From Janthinobacterium sp. PC23-8 (lineage in GTDB: Bacteria; Pseudomonadota; Gammaproteobacteria; Burkholderiales; Burkholderiaceae_D), in the NCBI RefSeq assembly GCF_002250505.1, contig NZ_NJGY01000001.1, positions 858,151 to 922,150 on the forward strand: DNA of 64,000 bases. The letters run 5' to 3'. Shown in pieces: positions 1 to 9,325 of this stretch; the first letter of the stretch is position 1; every line of letters starts with the position of its first letter. Both the position numbers and the translations under genes were made by a program. A model generated the notes under the pieces. The model was given only the letters and a program-made list of their open reading frames with translations, did no database searches and was not told the DNA's origin.

Positions 1-1992
1 CGCCTTGATATTGCACACCCCCACCGGCACGTCATACGCCAGCACTCTTTCCGCATGCATAGGATTGGTCATGATGGTGGAATGGTCGGTCGCAAAAGCG
101 CCGGCCTGGCTGGACATCATTTCCTCGACCCGCGCGCTGCGCCAGGTCATGTAGTCGGCGCTGGGGGTGGCGCGCGGCATTTCCTGTTCTACCTTTTTTC
201 CGGCGGCGCTTTTCTTTTCCCGTATCGCCTGGGCGCGCAGTACCGCGCGCTGCTCGTAGCGCAGGCGCGCTTCGTCATCGGCCGTGCCCCTGGCGATGTC
301 CAGTCTTTGCGCTTCCAGCCTTTTTTCCTCGCCTTGCAGGCCACCGCGCGGAATTTCATGGTCGGCAAAGTAATCGTCGCCGGCTTCGCGCTGCTTGCCG
401 GCCTGGCGCGCTTCGCCGGCCGGGGCGTAGCCTTCGTCGAATTGATCGCTCGCTTCCCCGAAGCGCAGGGACTGGGGTTTGAATGGCGGCGCCAGGTCGG
501 GCGCGCTCAGTTCGATTTTCCAGTCCTTGTCGCGCGAGGCATTGGTCAGATTTTTGAACAGCATGGTCAGCACGATGAAGACGGGCGCCAGGCCCACCGT
601 CAGGACGGCGGCAAACGCCCCCTCGCTGGCTTCCTTGCCTTGCTTGATGGAATAGGACGCATATTTTTGATCCGGGAACCAGAAATCCTGGCCGCCCGGC
701 CCGGGTTTGCGCCAGTGGTCAAGCCAGTAGTGATAGCTGCCCTGCTTGCCCACCTCGAAGCCCTGGGCGAACACGCGCTGCACATACACGCCGCCGGCAT
801 CGGTGGCCAGCAGTTCGCCGCCGGACAGGCCACGCCAGCCGATGCCCTGGATGGCGATCGACGACACCACCACATCGTGCGGATTGCAGTAGACGGTCAC
901 GCGGCCATACGAGGATTTCTTGCCGCCGCGCGCGGCGCCGGCAATGCCGTATGTTTCGCGATCGGTGGCCGCTGAAAAGCCATGTTGCTCATTGGCCATC
1001 CAGTCGTCAACGCGCTGGTCGGTTTGCACGTCGCCCAGGCTGGCGCGCTGGCGGAGTATCTCGAAAAAGTTCTTCAACGTCTGTATCCGCGCTTCGACCG
1101 TCACGCGGCCCGTGCTGCCGTCGGCGGCGCGCAGATTGCTGCCGATCCAGTTTTCGGAAAAGTTGCTTTGCGCCAGGCTGTACGGCGAATTGCAGATCAC
1201 ATAGTTGTCGGCCACGCAGGGAAACTTGCCCTCTACCGCCGGCAAATTCTGGCCCAGGAAAGCGGCCGCCATCGCCACCATCGTGCCCTGGCTGTGGCAG
1301 ACGATGGTGACAGGCACATCGGGCTGTTCCTGTCGTAGCGCTTCCACCAGTTTCGCCAGGCGATACGCGGCCAGCACGAAATACGGCCGTGGCGGACAGC
1401 TGAAGACCTGCCGCTCGGGGAACGGGTTCATGTGCTCGATCGTGGTCCACAGAAACAGGTCCGCGCTCAGGCCCTCCTTCCACAAATCGGCCAGCGCGCT
1501 GCAACCGTTGGCAAACGGGCCGCCGCCCCAGTAATCCTGTTCGTTGAGGTAGATGCCCTTGCCATACTGTTGCAGTTCCTCGCCCGACGCCTTGTAGCCC
1601 CAGCGAAAGCGGATCACGGGCGAGAAGCTGCCGCTGTCAATGATGAAATTGTCGGCCGACATCTCGGGATTGAGAAAGCCTTCGTCCGTGATCTCCTTGC
1701 CGTAGTTGACTGGCGTCAGTTGCCCGCCTTCCACGCCGTGATGGACAAGGTGCTCGCTCTGGCGCCTGAGGCGCTGGTTCAGCCCCCGGCACAGCCCTTG
1801 TTCGGCCGCCTGGTACCACTCGCCATCGGAATTGACGCCATGCACGAAAATAATCATGCCCGGCAGTGGCAACTGCTGCACCGTGTCCTTGTCGCTGTGC
1901 GGATAATCGGCGCTGCAGGCAAACTGGCCGTGCAGGTCGACTTTCGGGTCGTCGCACAGCGGCGGGCGTGGGTCAAACATCATGCCGCGCAT
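1..1992 (-). CDS. tle3: Type VI lipase effector Tle3, third copy (partial, C-terminus off the left edge)
   Basis: This is the third tandem copy of the Tle3-type T6SS phospholipase. About 664 N-terminal residues are present and the frame is open to the window edge. It matches the two complete copies at nearly every position, including the HG oxyanion-type motif (HGVNSDGEW) and the serine elbow HSQGT. The start at 1992 (MRGMMFDP) is chosen because GGGAGG lies just upstream; starts at 1983 and 1980 are possible. It follows tla3 (copy B) by 21 bp in the same transcription unit. The diverged C-terminal ~60 residues seen in the other copies are outside the window, so integrity cannot be judged. Expected role: delivered by VgrG into a competitor's periplasm to attack membrane phospholipids. 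Confidence 0.85.
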   Translation of the reverse strand, partial: MRGMMFDPRPPLCDDPKVDLHGQFACSADYPHSDKDTVQQLPLPGMIIFVHGVNSDGEWYQAAEQGLCRGLNQRLRRQSEHLVHHGVEGGQLTPVNYGKEITDEGFLNPEMSADNFIIDSGSFSPVIRFRWGYKASGEELQQYGKGIYLNEQDYWGGGPFANGCSALADLWKEGLSADLFLWTTIEHMNPFPERQVFSCPPRPYFVLAAYRLAKLVEALRQEQPDVPVTIVCHSQGTMVAMAAAFLGQNLPAVEGKFPCVADNYVICNSPYSLAQSNFSENWIGSNLRAADGSTGRVTVEARIQTLKNFFEILRQRASLGDVQTDQRVDDWMANEQHGFSAATDRETYGIAGAARGGKKSSYGRVTVYCNPHDVVVSSIAIQGIGWRGLSGGELLATDAGGVYVQRVFAQGFEVGKQGSYHYWLDHWRKPGPGGQDFWFPDQKYASYSIKQGKEASEGAFAAVLTVGLAPVFIVLTMLFKNLTNASRDKDWKIELSAPDLAPPFKPQSLRFGEASDQFDEGYAPAGEARQAGKQREAGDDYFADHEIPRGGLQGEEKRLEAQRLDIARGTADDEARLRYEQRAVLRAQAIREKKSAAGKKVEQEMPRATPSADYMTWRSARVEEMMSSQAGAFATDHSTIMTNPMHAERVLAYDVPVGVCNIKA

Positions 1993-2013
1993 GCTGCCTC
2001 CCTGTCGATATGT

Positions 2014-3351
2014 TTACTGCGAAAACCCCTGGAGATACTCGGGCGCATCATGCCGCAACCCCCACCACGGCAGATAAGCATGATTGCCGCCACGCGCGCG
2101 AAACCACGGCTGATCGAACTTGATCGGCCGCACCACCGCCGGCGGCGCCACCACCAGCGCCACCGGCGCCGCCAGATCGCTGGTGCCGGCCACCAGCACC
2201 GGCTTGCCAAAGTGATGCGCATGGGCGATACCCAGCGCCACATTTGTCAAGGCCGTGCCGGCGCCTGTCTCGCCAAGCACGGCGGTCAGGTTGAAACTTT
2301 GCTTGAGAAAGTCAAACTCGGGCAACTGCAAGGTCAAAGTCTGCGCCAGCGCGCCGATGCGGTCGGACGAGTCCTTGTGCGCATTGCCCGCATCGTGGAT
2401 CACAAAGCCGATCTCGGTATCGGCCTTGCCGGCGGCCTCTTCAATGGCGACCGTCCACGCCTGCACCAGCCGCGGCGGCTCGCCCTTTTTCGCTTCAAAG
2501 TCAGCTGCCGCCTTGATGCTCGGATAGCCGAGCCACGCCAGCGGCGCGCGTTCGGTCTTGAAGTCCGGGCCGGCCAGTATCAGCAGCACCAGGTTTTCAT
2601 TGATCTGCTTGTCTTTGGGCCGGCTGGGCGCATCCCAGTTCATGACCCAGACGGTTTCTTTGGGGTGGGCTTGCAGGTAGTCGAGCGCGGCGGAAAGGGA
2701 AGTGAAGCCGGCGTTGGGGCCGCCGGTTGTGATATGGACATCAGGCGGGGAAGCACGGGTCCAGAGAGTTGGAGCATGGATGTTACCAATGCTAAAAGTT
2801 CTTGCTACTCGCTTACGAACGAATTCCATCGTCTCAGCTGGATCCAGTTTCCCTTCTGGTAAAGCATATTCGATATGAATGCCTGCCAGTTCACGCCAGC
2901 GTGACTTGTCATCAGCGGAGTGAACATTGTAAAAATATTCTGGATCAGAGTAATAAACTCCATGAAACAAGTTAACTAACTGGCTGACATATTTTTCATG
3001 ATAGCCATCGAAACTTTCGGACCCATCATTACCTGCGGCAATTGAAGCAATACTTTGTAATCTAGAGTATTTCTCGGGTTTTTCTCTAACCATCTCATCG
3101 TTTGGATTTGGCTGCACCAAACCTAGAGTCCAAAGCAACTGCCACTCAGTTGGATAATCTCTTCGATGTAGAGGATTCAGCCATTGCAACCCAACTACTT
3201 GGGCCATAAATACAGGCTTTTCTAATGTGGCTGCGTTGCTTGGGTTGGGCATGACCATCACGTTTGTAGCGGTACGCAAACGCGCACATGCCGTCAGCAC
3301 TAAAATAGTCAAAAATATACCAAGTAACGATAAAATAACAGACCTGATCAT
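2014..3351 (-). CDS. tla3: Type VI lipase adapter-like protein Tla3 (DUF2875), copy B
   Basis: This 445-residue protein belongs to the Tla3/DUF2875 family, which in Pseudomonas aeruginosa recruits the lipase Tle3 to a cognate VgrG. The start at 3351 has GGAG seven bases upstream. The N-terminus is a hydrophobic segment ending in LTAC at residues 18-21, a good lipobox, so it is predicted to be exported and lipidated. That is unexpected for a cytosolic adapter. The C-terminal half (from GGPNAGF on) is almost identical to the other complete copy, while the first ~215 residues are diverged. It sits 60 bp downstream of tle3 copy B and 21 bp upstream of tle3 copy C. Family assignment is from recognisable motifs such as VMNWDAPSRPKD and the conserved gene pair. 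The adapter role is inferred. Confidence 0.8.
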   Translation of the reverse strand: MIRSVILSLLGIFLTILVLTACARLRTATNVMVMPNPSNAATLEKPVFMAQVVGLQWLNPLHRRDYPTEWQLLWTLGLVQPNPNDEMVREKPEKYSRLQSIASIAAGNDGSESFDGYHEKYVSQLVNLFHGVYYSDPEYFYNVHSADDKSRWRELAGIHIEYALPEGKLDPAETMEFVRKRVARTFSIGNIHAPTLWTRASPPDVHITTGGPNAGFTSLSAALDYLQAHPKETVWVMNWDAPSRPKDKQINENLVLLILAGPDFKTERAPLAWLGYPSIKAAADFEAKKGEPPRLVQAWTVAIEEAAGKADTEIGFVIHDAGNAHKDSSDRIGALAQTLTLQLPEFDFLKQSFNLTAVLGETGAGTALTNVALGIAHAHHFGKPVLVAGTSDLAAPVALVVAPPAVVRPIKFDQPWFRARGGNHAYLPWWGLRHDAPEYLQGFSQ

Positions 3352-3411
3352 GGAAGCGCTCCAAGCACATAAATTATCACAAAAATAATTACATAAAATA
3401 CATTAATATTC

Positions 3412-5643
3412 CTATCCAAATGCTCTTTCGCCAGAATTTGGAAGTGGGTCACGAGCGGGATTCTCTCGACTGTCAATGATGGACGTAGGTAGCTCACCTC
3501 CACCTCCCTCATGCTGCACCCATTGGGCAACAGTTAATTGGCTTAACTTACCGTCTTCGAAATATTCCGCAAATACTTTGGCTGAATTAGTTTTATTTAG
3601 CGATTTCAACAACCTCCAATCCGCCGCCACCCGCAACTTCCTCAGCGCCTGCGCCTTGATATTGCACACCCCCACCGGCACGTCATACGCCAGCACTCTT
3701 TCCGCATGCATAGGATTGGTCATGATGGTGGAATGGTCGGTCGCAAAAGCGCCGGCCTGGCTGGACATCATTTCCTCGACCCGCGCGCTGCGCCAGGTCA
3801 TGTAGTCGGCGCTGGGGGTGGCGCGCGGCATTTCCTGTTCTACCTTTTTTCCGGCGGCGCTTTTCTTTTCCCGTATCGCCTGGGCGCGCAGTACCGCGCG
3901 CTGCTCGTAGCGCAGGCGCGCTTCGTCATCGGCCGTGCCCCTGGCGATGTCCAGTCTTTGCGCTTCCAGCCTTTTTTCCTCGCCTTGCAGGCCACCGCGC
4001 GGAATTTCATGGTCGGCAAAGTAATCGTCGCCGGCTTCGCGCTGCTTGCCGGCCTGGCGCGCTTCGCCGGCCGGGGCGTAGCCTTCGTCGAATTGATCGC
4101 TCGCTTCCCCGAAGCGCAGGGACTGTGGTTTGAATGGCGGCGCCAGGTCGGGCGCGCTCAGTTCGATTTTCCAGTCCTTGTCGGGCGAGGCATTGGTCGG
4201 ATTTTTGAACAGCTTGGTCAGCACGATGAAGACGGGCGCCAGGCCCACCGTCAGGACGGCGGCAAACGCCCCCTCGCTGGCTTCCTTGCCTTGCTTGATG
4301 GAATAGGACGCATATTTTTGATCCGGGAACCAGAAATCCTGGCCGCCCGGCCCGGGTTTGCGCCAGTGGTCAAGCCAGTAGTGATAGCTGCCCTGCTTGC
4401 CCACCTCGAAGCCCTGGGCGAACACGCGCTGCACATACACGCCGCCGGCATCGGTGGCCAGCAGTTCGCCGCCGGACAGGCCACGCCAGCCGATGCCCTG
4501 GATGGCGATCGACGACACCACCACATCGTGCGGATTGCAGTAGACGGTCACGCGGCCATACGAGGATTTCTTGCCGCCGCGCGCGGCGCCGGCAATGCCG
4601 TATGTTTCGCGATCGGTGGCCGCTGAAAAGCCATGTTGCTCATTGGCCATCCAGTCGTCAACGCGCTGGTCGGTTTGCACGTCGCCCAGGCTGGCGCGCT
4701 GGCGGAGTATCTCGAAAAAGTTCTTCAACGTCTGTATCCGCGCTTCGACCGTCACGCGGCCCGTGCTGCCGTCGGCGGCGCGCAGATTGCTGCCGATCCA
4801 GTTTTCGGAAAAGTTGCTTTGCGCCAGGCTGTACGGCGAATTGCAGATCACATAGTTGTCGGCCACGCAGGGAAACTTGCCCTCTACCGCCGGCAAATTC
4901 TGGCCCAGGAAAGCGGCCGCCATCGCCACCATCGTGCCCTGGCTGTGGCAGACGATGGTGACAGGCACATCGGGCTGTTCCTGTCGTAGCGCTTCCACCA
5001 GTTTCGCCAGGCGATACGCGGCCAGCACGAAATACGGCCGTGGCGGACAGCTGAAGACCTGCCGCTCGGGAAACGGGTTCATGTGCTCGATCGTGGTCCA
5101 CAGGAACAGATCCGCGCTCAGGCCCTCCTTCCACAAATCGGCCAGCGCGCTGCAACCGTTGGCAAACGGGCCGCCGCCCCAGTAATCCTGTTCGTTGAGG
5201 TAGATGTCCTTGCCATACTGTTGCAATTCCTCGCCCGACGCCTTGTAGCCCCAGCGAAAGCGGATCACGGGCGAGAAAGTGCCGCTGTCAATGATGAAAT
5301 TGTCGGCCGACATCTCGGGATTGAGAAAACCTTCGTCCGTGATCTCCTTGCCATAGGCAACTGGCGTCAGTTGCCCGCCTTCCACGCCGTGATGGACAAG
5401 GTGCTCGCTCTGGCGCCTGAGGCGCTGGTTCAGCCCCCGGCACAGCCCTTGTTCGGCCGCCTGGTACCACTCGCCATCGGAATTGACGCCATGCACGAAA
5501 ATAATCATGCCCGGCAGCGGCAACTGCTGCACCGTGTCCTTGTCGCTGTGCGGATAATCGGCGCTGCAGGCAAACTGGCCGTGCAGGTCGACTTGCGGGT
5601 CGTCGCACAGCGGCGGGCGTGGGTCAAACATCATGCCGCGCAT
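3412..5643 (-). CDS. tle3: Type VI lipase effector Tle3, copy B
   Basis: Complete 743-residue Tle3/DUF3274-type lipase. The N-terminal alpha/beta-hydrolase region carries HGVNSDGEW near residue 50 and the nucleophile elbow CHSQG with Ser near 235; the usual first Gly of GxSxG is Cys. A hydrophobic stretch (VLTVGLAPVFIVLTKLF) separates it from a charged, helix-rich C-terminal part. The last ~60 residues differ from copy A, while the rest is nearly identical. The start at 5643 (MRGMMFDP) has GGGAGG upstream; 5634 and 5631 are alternatives. It is 19 bp after tla3 copy A and 60 bp before tla3 copy B, so the genes are co-transcribed. Predicted T6SS antibacterial phospholipase, not active until delivered. 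Confidence 0.85.
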   Translation of the reverse strand: MRGMMFDPRPPLCDDPQVDLHGQFACSADYPHSDKDTVQQLPLPGMIIFVHGVNSDGEWYQAAEQGLCRGLNQRLRRQSEHLVHHGVEGGQLTPVAYGKEITDEGFLNPEMSADNFIIDSGTFSPVIRFRWGYKASGEELQQYGKDIYLNEQDYWGGGPFANGCSALADLWKEGLSADLFLWTTIEHMNPFPERQVFSCPPRPYFVLAAYRLAKLVEALRQEQPDVPVTIVCHSQGTMVAMAAAFLGQNLPAVEGKFPCVADNYVICNSPYSLAQSNFSENWIGSNLRAADGSTGRVTVEARIQTLKNFFEILRQRASLGDVQTDQRVDDWMANEQHGFSAATDRETYGIAGAARGGKKSSYGRVTVYCNPHDVVVSSIAIQGIGWRGLSGGELLATDAGGVYVQRVFAQGFEVGKQGSYHYWLDHWRKPGPGGQDFWFPDQKYASYSIKQGKEASEGAFAAVLTVGLAPVFIVLTKLFKNPTNASPDKDWKIELSAPDLAPPFKPQSLRFGEASDQFDEGYAPAGEARQAGKQREAGDDYFADHEIPRGGLQGEEKRLEAQRLDIARGTADDEARLRYEQRAVLRAQAIREKKSAAGKKVEQEMPRATPSADYMTWRSARVEEMMSSQAGAFATDHSTIMTNPMHAERVLAYDVPVGVCNIKAQALRKLRVAADWRLLKSLNKTNSAKVFAEYFEDGKLSQLTVAQWVQHEGGGGELPTSIIDSRENPARDPLPNSGERAFG

Positions 5644-5662
5644 GGAACCTCCCGCTCCGCCC

Positions 5663-7006
5663 TCATTGCGAAAACCCCTGGAGATACTCGGGCGCATCAT
5701 GCCGCAGTCCCCACCATGGCAGATAAGCATGATTGCCGCCGCGCGCACGAAACCACGGCTGATCGAACTTGATCGGCCGCACCACCGCCGGCGGCGCCAC
5801 CACCAGCGCCACCGGCGCAGACAAATCGCTGGTGCCGGCGACCAGCACCGGCTTGCCAAAGTGATGTGCATGGGCGATAGCGAGCGCCACATTTGTCAAG
5901 GCCGTGCCAGCGCCCGTCTCGCCGAGCACGGCGGTCAGGTTGAAACTTTGCTTGAGAAAGTCGAACTCGGGCAACTGCAAGGTCAAAGTCTGCGCCAGCG
6001 CGCCGATGCGGTCGGACGAGTCCTTGTGGACATTGCCCGCATCGTGGATCACAAAGCCGATCTCGGTATCGGCCTTGCCGGCCTTGCCAGCGGCCTCTTC
6101 AATGGCGGCCGTCCACGCCTGCACCAGGCGCGGCGGCTCGCCCTTCTTCGCTTCAAAGTCAGCTGCCGCCCTGGTGCTCGGATAGCCGAGCCACGCCAGT
6201 GGCGCGCGTTCGGTCTTGAAGTCGGGGCCGGCCAATACCAGCAGCACCAGGTTTTCATTGATCTGCTTGTCCTTGGGACGGCTGGGCGCGTCCCAGTTCA
6301 TGACCCAGACGGTTTCCCTGGGGTGGCTTTGCAGGTAGTCGAGGGCGGCGGAAAGGGAGGTAAAGCCGGCGTTGGGGCCGCCCATGGTGACGCGAACGTC
6401 TGGCGGAGTCGGGCGTGTCCAAAGTGTAGGAAAGTTGGGATTGCCGATATCAAAAGTACCTGCAATGTATTCGCCCACAAAATCCGCCGCGTCTTTTATA
6501 TCAAGCTTTCCTTCAGGAATGGCATATTCCACGTGGATGCCAGCCAATTCGCGCCAGCGCGACCTGTCCTTGGCTGAATGAACGTTATAAAAATACTCGG
6601 GATCTGAAAAATACGGGCTACGAAACAGATTCATCACTTCACGTATGTACTTCCGATGATAACCACGAAAAGTTTCTTCACCTTCATTTCCAGCGGCGAC
6701 AGGCGAGATAGCCTGCAAACTGGAATACTTCCCAGGGTTTGCCTTGACCATATCATCGGCAGGATTGGGCTGTACCAAACCTAGCGTCCACAGCAACTGC
6801 CATTGCGTCGGGTAATCACGACGCTGCAAGGGATTAAGCCATTGCACAGCAACCACTTGCGCCATATAAGGTCGCTTGACAACTTCTGGCAATACGATCG
6901 AGGTATTTGACGGCGTCGTAGTGGATGAGCGAAACCGCGCGCAGGCAGTCAGGAAAATTAATGCCAAAAATATCAGAGACGCGTACAAAAAAAGGGATTT
7001 CAACAT
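5663..7006 (-). CDS. tla3: Type VI lipase adapter-like protein Tla3 (DUF2875), copy A
   Basis: A 447-residue DUF2875/Tla3 homologue. The start at 7006 (MLKSLFLY) is preferred over 7072 because GGAG lies seven bases upstream and the length then matches copy B. The N-terminal hydrophobic segment ends in LTACAR, a lipobox, so it is a predicted lipoprotein like copy B. The N-terminal ~215 residues are alignable with copy B but diverged; from GGPNAGF to the end they are nearly identical apart from a short insertion (AGK repeat). It lies 77 bp after tle3 copy A and 19 bp before tle3 copy B. By family, it should dock Tle3 onto the VgrG spike. A periplasmic or immunity role is an alternative suggested by the lipobox. 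Confidence 0.8.
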   Translation of the reverse strand: MLKSLFLYASLIFLALIFLTACARFRSSTTTPSNTSIVLPEVVKRPYMAQVVAVQWLNPLQRRDYPTQWQLLWTLGLVQPNPADDMVKANPGKYSSLQAISPVAAGNEGEETFRGYHRKYIREVMNLFRSPYFSDPEYFYNVHSAKDRSRWRELAGIHVEYAIPEGKLDIKDAADFVGEYIAGTFDIGNPNFPTLWTRPTPPDVRVTMGGPNAGFTSLSAALDYLQSHPRETVWVMNWDAPSRPKDKQINENLVLLVLAGPDFKTERAPLAWLGYPSTRAAADFEAKKGEPPRLVQAWTAAIEEAAGKAGKADTEIGFVIHDAGNVHKDSSDRIGALAQTLTLQLPEFDFLKQSFNLTAVLGETGAGTALTNVALAIAHAHHFGKPVLVAGTSDLSAPVALVVAPPAVVRPIKFDQPWFRARGGNHAYLPWWGLRHDAPEYLQGFSQ

Positions 7007-7083
7007 ACGAATTCTCCATTGGGAAATAATTTGAATAACGTTTTCAATCATGGAAGCAAGGGTAGTTTTCAATGAATAAGTTG

Positions 7084-9303
7084 TCAGCCATGCGCCATTT
7101 CGCCAGAGGCGGGCCTCTCGTTCAATGCAGGATTTTCACGATTGTCAATAATCAAACTTGGCATTGCAGCCTCACCAGACTGACCTGCCCACACGGAAAT
7201 AGATTTTTTATGAAATTCACCAGTATCAAAATATTCTAAAAACACCTTTGCAGCATTTGTCTCATCCAACGCTTTCAACAACCTCCAATCCGCCGCCACC
7301 CGCAACTTCCTCAGCGCCTGCGCCTTGATATTGCACACCCCCACCGGCACGTCATACGCCAGCACTCTTTCCGCATGCATCGGATTGGTCATGATGGTGG
7401 AATGGTCGGTCGCAAAAGCCCCCGCCTGGCTGGACATCATTTCCTCGACCCGCGCGCTGCGCCAGGTCAGGTAGTCGGCGCTGGGGGTGGCGCGCGGCAT
7501 TTCCTGTTCTACCTTTTTTCCGGCGGCGCTTTTCTTTTCCCGTATCGCCTGGGCGCGCAGTACCGCGCGCTGCTCGTAGCGCAGCCGCGCTTCGTCATCG
7601 GCCGTGCCCCTGGCGATGTCCATGCGTTGCGCTTCCAGCCTTTTTTCCTCGCCTTGCAGGCCGCCGCGCGGAATTTCATGGTTGGCAAAATAATCGTCGC
7701 TCGCTTCGCGCTGCTTGCCGGCCTGGCGCGCTTCGCCTGCCGGGGCGTAGCCTTCGTCGAATTGATCGCTCAGTTCGCCAAAGCGCAGGGACTGTGGTTT
7801 GAATGGCGGCGCCAGGTCGGGCGCGCTCAGTTCGATTTTCCAGTCCTTGTCGGGCGAGGCATTGGTCGGATTTTTGAACAGCTTGGTCAGCACGATGAAG
7901 ACGGGCGCCAGGCCCACCGTCAGGACGGCGGCAAACGCCCCCTCGCTGGCCTGCCTGCCTTGCTTGATGGAATAGGACGCATATTTTTGATCCGGGAACC
8001 AGAAATCCTGGCCGCCCGGCCCGGGTTTGCGCCAGTGGTCAAGCCAGTAGTGATAGCTGCCCTGCTTGCCCACCTCGAAGCCCTGGGCGAACACGCGCTG
8101 CACATACACGCCGCCGGCATCGGTGGCCAGCAGTTCGCCGCCGGACAGGCCACGCCAGCCGATGCCCTGGATGGCGATCGACGACACCACCACATCGTGC
8201 GGATTGCAGTAGACGGTCACGCGGCCATACGAGGATTTCTTGCCGCCGCGCGCGGCGCCGGCAATGCCGTATGTTTCGCGATCGGTGGCCGCTGAAAAAC
8301 CGTGTTGCTCATTGGCCATCCAGTCGTCGACGCGCTGGTCGGTTTGTACGTCGCCCAGGCTGGCGCGCTGGCGGAGTATCTCGAAAAAGTTCTTCAACGT
8401 CTGTATCCGCGCTTCGACCGTCACGCGGCCCGTGCTGCCGTCGGCGGCGCGCAGATTGCTGCCGATCCAGTTTTCGGAAAAGTTGCTTTGCGCCAGGCTG
8501 TACGGCGAATTGCAGATCACATAGTTGTCGGCCACGCAGGGAAACTTGCCCTCTACCGCCGGCAAATTCTGGCCCAGGAAAGCGGCCGCCATCGCCACCA
8601 TCGTGCCCTGGCTGTGGCAGACGATGGTGACAGGCACATCGGGCTGTTCCTGTCGTAGCGCTTCCACCAGTTTCGCCAGGCGATACGCGGCCAGCACGAA
8701 ATACGGCCGTGGCGGACAGCTGAAGACCTGCCGCTCGGGGAACGGGTTCATGTGCTCGATCGTGGTCCACAGAAACAGGTCCGCGCTCAGGCCCTCCTTC
8801 CACAAATCGGCCAGCGCGCTGCAACCGTTGGCAAACGGGCCGCCGCCCCAGTAATCCTGTTCGTTGAGGTAGATGCCCTTGCCATACTGTTGCAGTTCCT
8901 CGCCCGACGCCTTGTAGCCCCAGCGAAAGCGGATCACGGGCGAGAAGCTGCCGCTGTCAATGATGAAATTGTCGGCCGACATCTCGGGATTGAGAAAGCC
9001 TTCGTCCGTGATCTCCTTGCCGTAGTTGACTGGCGTCAGTTGCCCGCCTTCCACGCCGTGATGGACAAGGTGCTCGCTCTGGCGCCTGAGGCGCTGGTTC
9101 AGCCCCCGGCACAGCCCTTGTTCGGCCGCCTGGTACCACTCGCCATCGGAATTGACGCCATGCACGAAAATAATCATGCCCGGCAGTGGCAACTGCTGCA
9201 CCGTGTCCTTGTCGCTGTGCGGATAATCGGCGCTGCAGGCAAACTGGCCGTGCAGGTCGACTTGCGGGTCGTCGCACAGCGGCGGGCGTGGGTCAAAGGT
9301 CAT
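7084..9303 (-). CDS. tle3: Type VI lipase effector Tle3, copy A (VgrG-proximal)
   Basis: Complete 739-residue Tle3-type phospholipase, the first cassette after vgrG (22 bp gap). It has an oxyanion motif HG at residues 48-49 and the serine elbow HSQG with Ser231. Later conserved segments include YCNPHDVV, which may supply the acid of the triad, and SYHYWLDHW. Its start (MTFDPRPP) lacks the MRG extension of copies B and C because its upstream sequence is vgrG-linked rather than tla3-linked. The final ~60 residues are specific to this copy. Known for the family: VgrG-dependent H2-type T6SS lipases acting on phospholipids in the prey periplasm. No separate Tli3-type immunity gene lies between it and vgrG. 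Confidence 0.88.
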   Translation of the reverse strand: MTFDPRPPLCDDPQVDLHGQFACSADYPHSDKDTVQQLPLPGMIIFVHGVNSDGEWYQAAEQGLCRGLNQRLRRQSEHLVHHGVEGGQLTPVNYGKEITDEGFLNPEMSADNFIIDSGSFSPVIRFRWGYKASGEELQQYGKGIYLNEQDYWGGGPFANGCSALADLWKEGLSADLFLWTTIEHMNPFPERQVFSCPPRPYFVLAAYRLAKLVEALRQEQPDVPVTIVCHSQGTMVAMAAAFLGQNLPAVEGKFPCVADNYVICNSPYSLAQSNFSENWIGSNLRAADGSTGRVTVEARIQTLKNFFEILRQRASLGDVQTDQRVDDWMANEQHGFSAATDRETYGIAGAARGGKKSSYGRVTVYCNPHDVVVSSIAIQGIGWRGLSGGELLATDAGGVYVQRVFAQGFEVGKQGSYHYWLDHWRKPGPGGQDFWFPDQKYASYSIKQGRQASEGAFAAVLTVGLAPVFIVLTKLFKNPTNASPDKDWKIELSAPDLAPPFKPQSLRFGELSDQFDEGYAPAGEARQAGKQREASDDYFANHEIPRGGLQGEEKRLEAQRMDIARGTADDEARLRYEQRAVLRAQAIREKKSAAGKKVEQEMPRATPSADYLTWRSARVEEMMSSQAGAFATDHSTIMTNPMHAERVLAYDVPVGVCNIKAQALRKLRVAADWRLLKALDETNAAKVFLEYFDTGEFHKKSISVWAGQSGEAAMPSLIIDNRENPALNERPASGEMAHG

Positions 9304-9325
9304 GGTGGCTTCTTCCGTGTTGGAT

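Larger units (their letters stand above)
1..9312. repeat. Triplicated tle3-tla3 effector cassette (tandem repeat, ~3.65 kb unit)
   Basis: Equivalent positions recur at 55, 3706 and 7375, giving periods of 3651 and 3669 bp. Within each unit the 3' half of tla3 and about the first 655 codons of tle3 are nearly identical. The ~870 bp around the tle3 stop and tla3 start (about 2740-3605 and 6385-7272) is clearly diverged and AT-richer. The left copy is cut by the window edge. The mosaic of shared variants among copies points to unequal crossover or gene conversion. Confidence 0.95.

Noticed and set aside
55..8295. A 306-codon plus-strand frame present three times (55-975, 3706-4626, 7375-8295)
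   Set aside because: It is antisense to tle3; it recurs only because the cassette is triplicated, and its composition is that of a GC-rich shadow frame.
1..9312. Possible CRISPR or short-repeat array in the repeated region
   Set aside because: The repeats are 3.65 kb protein-coding units, not short repeats with spacers.
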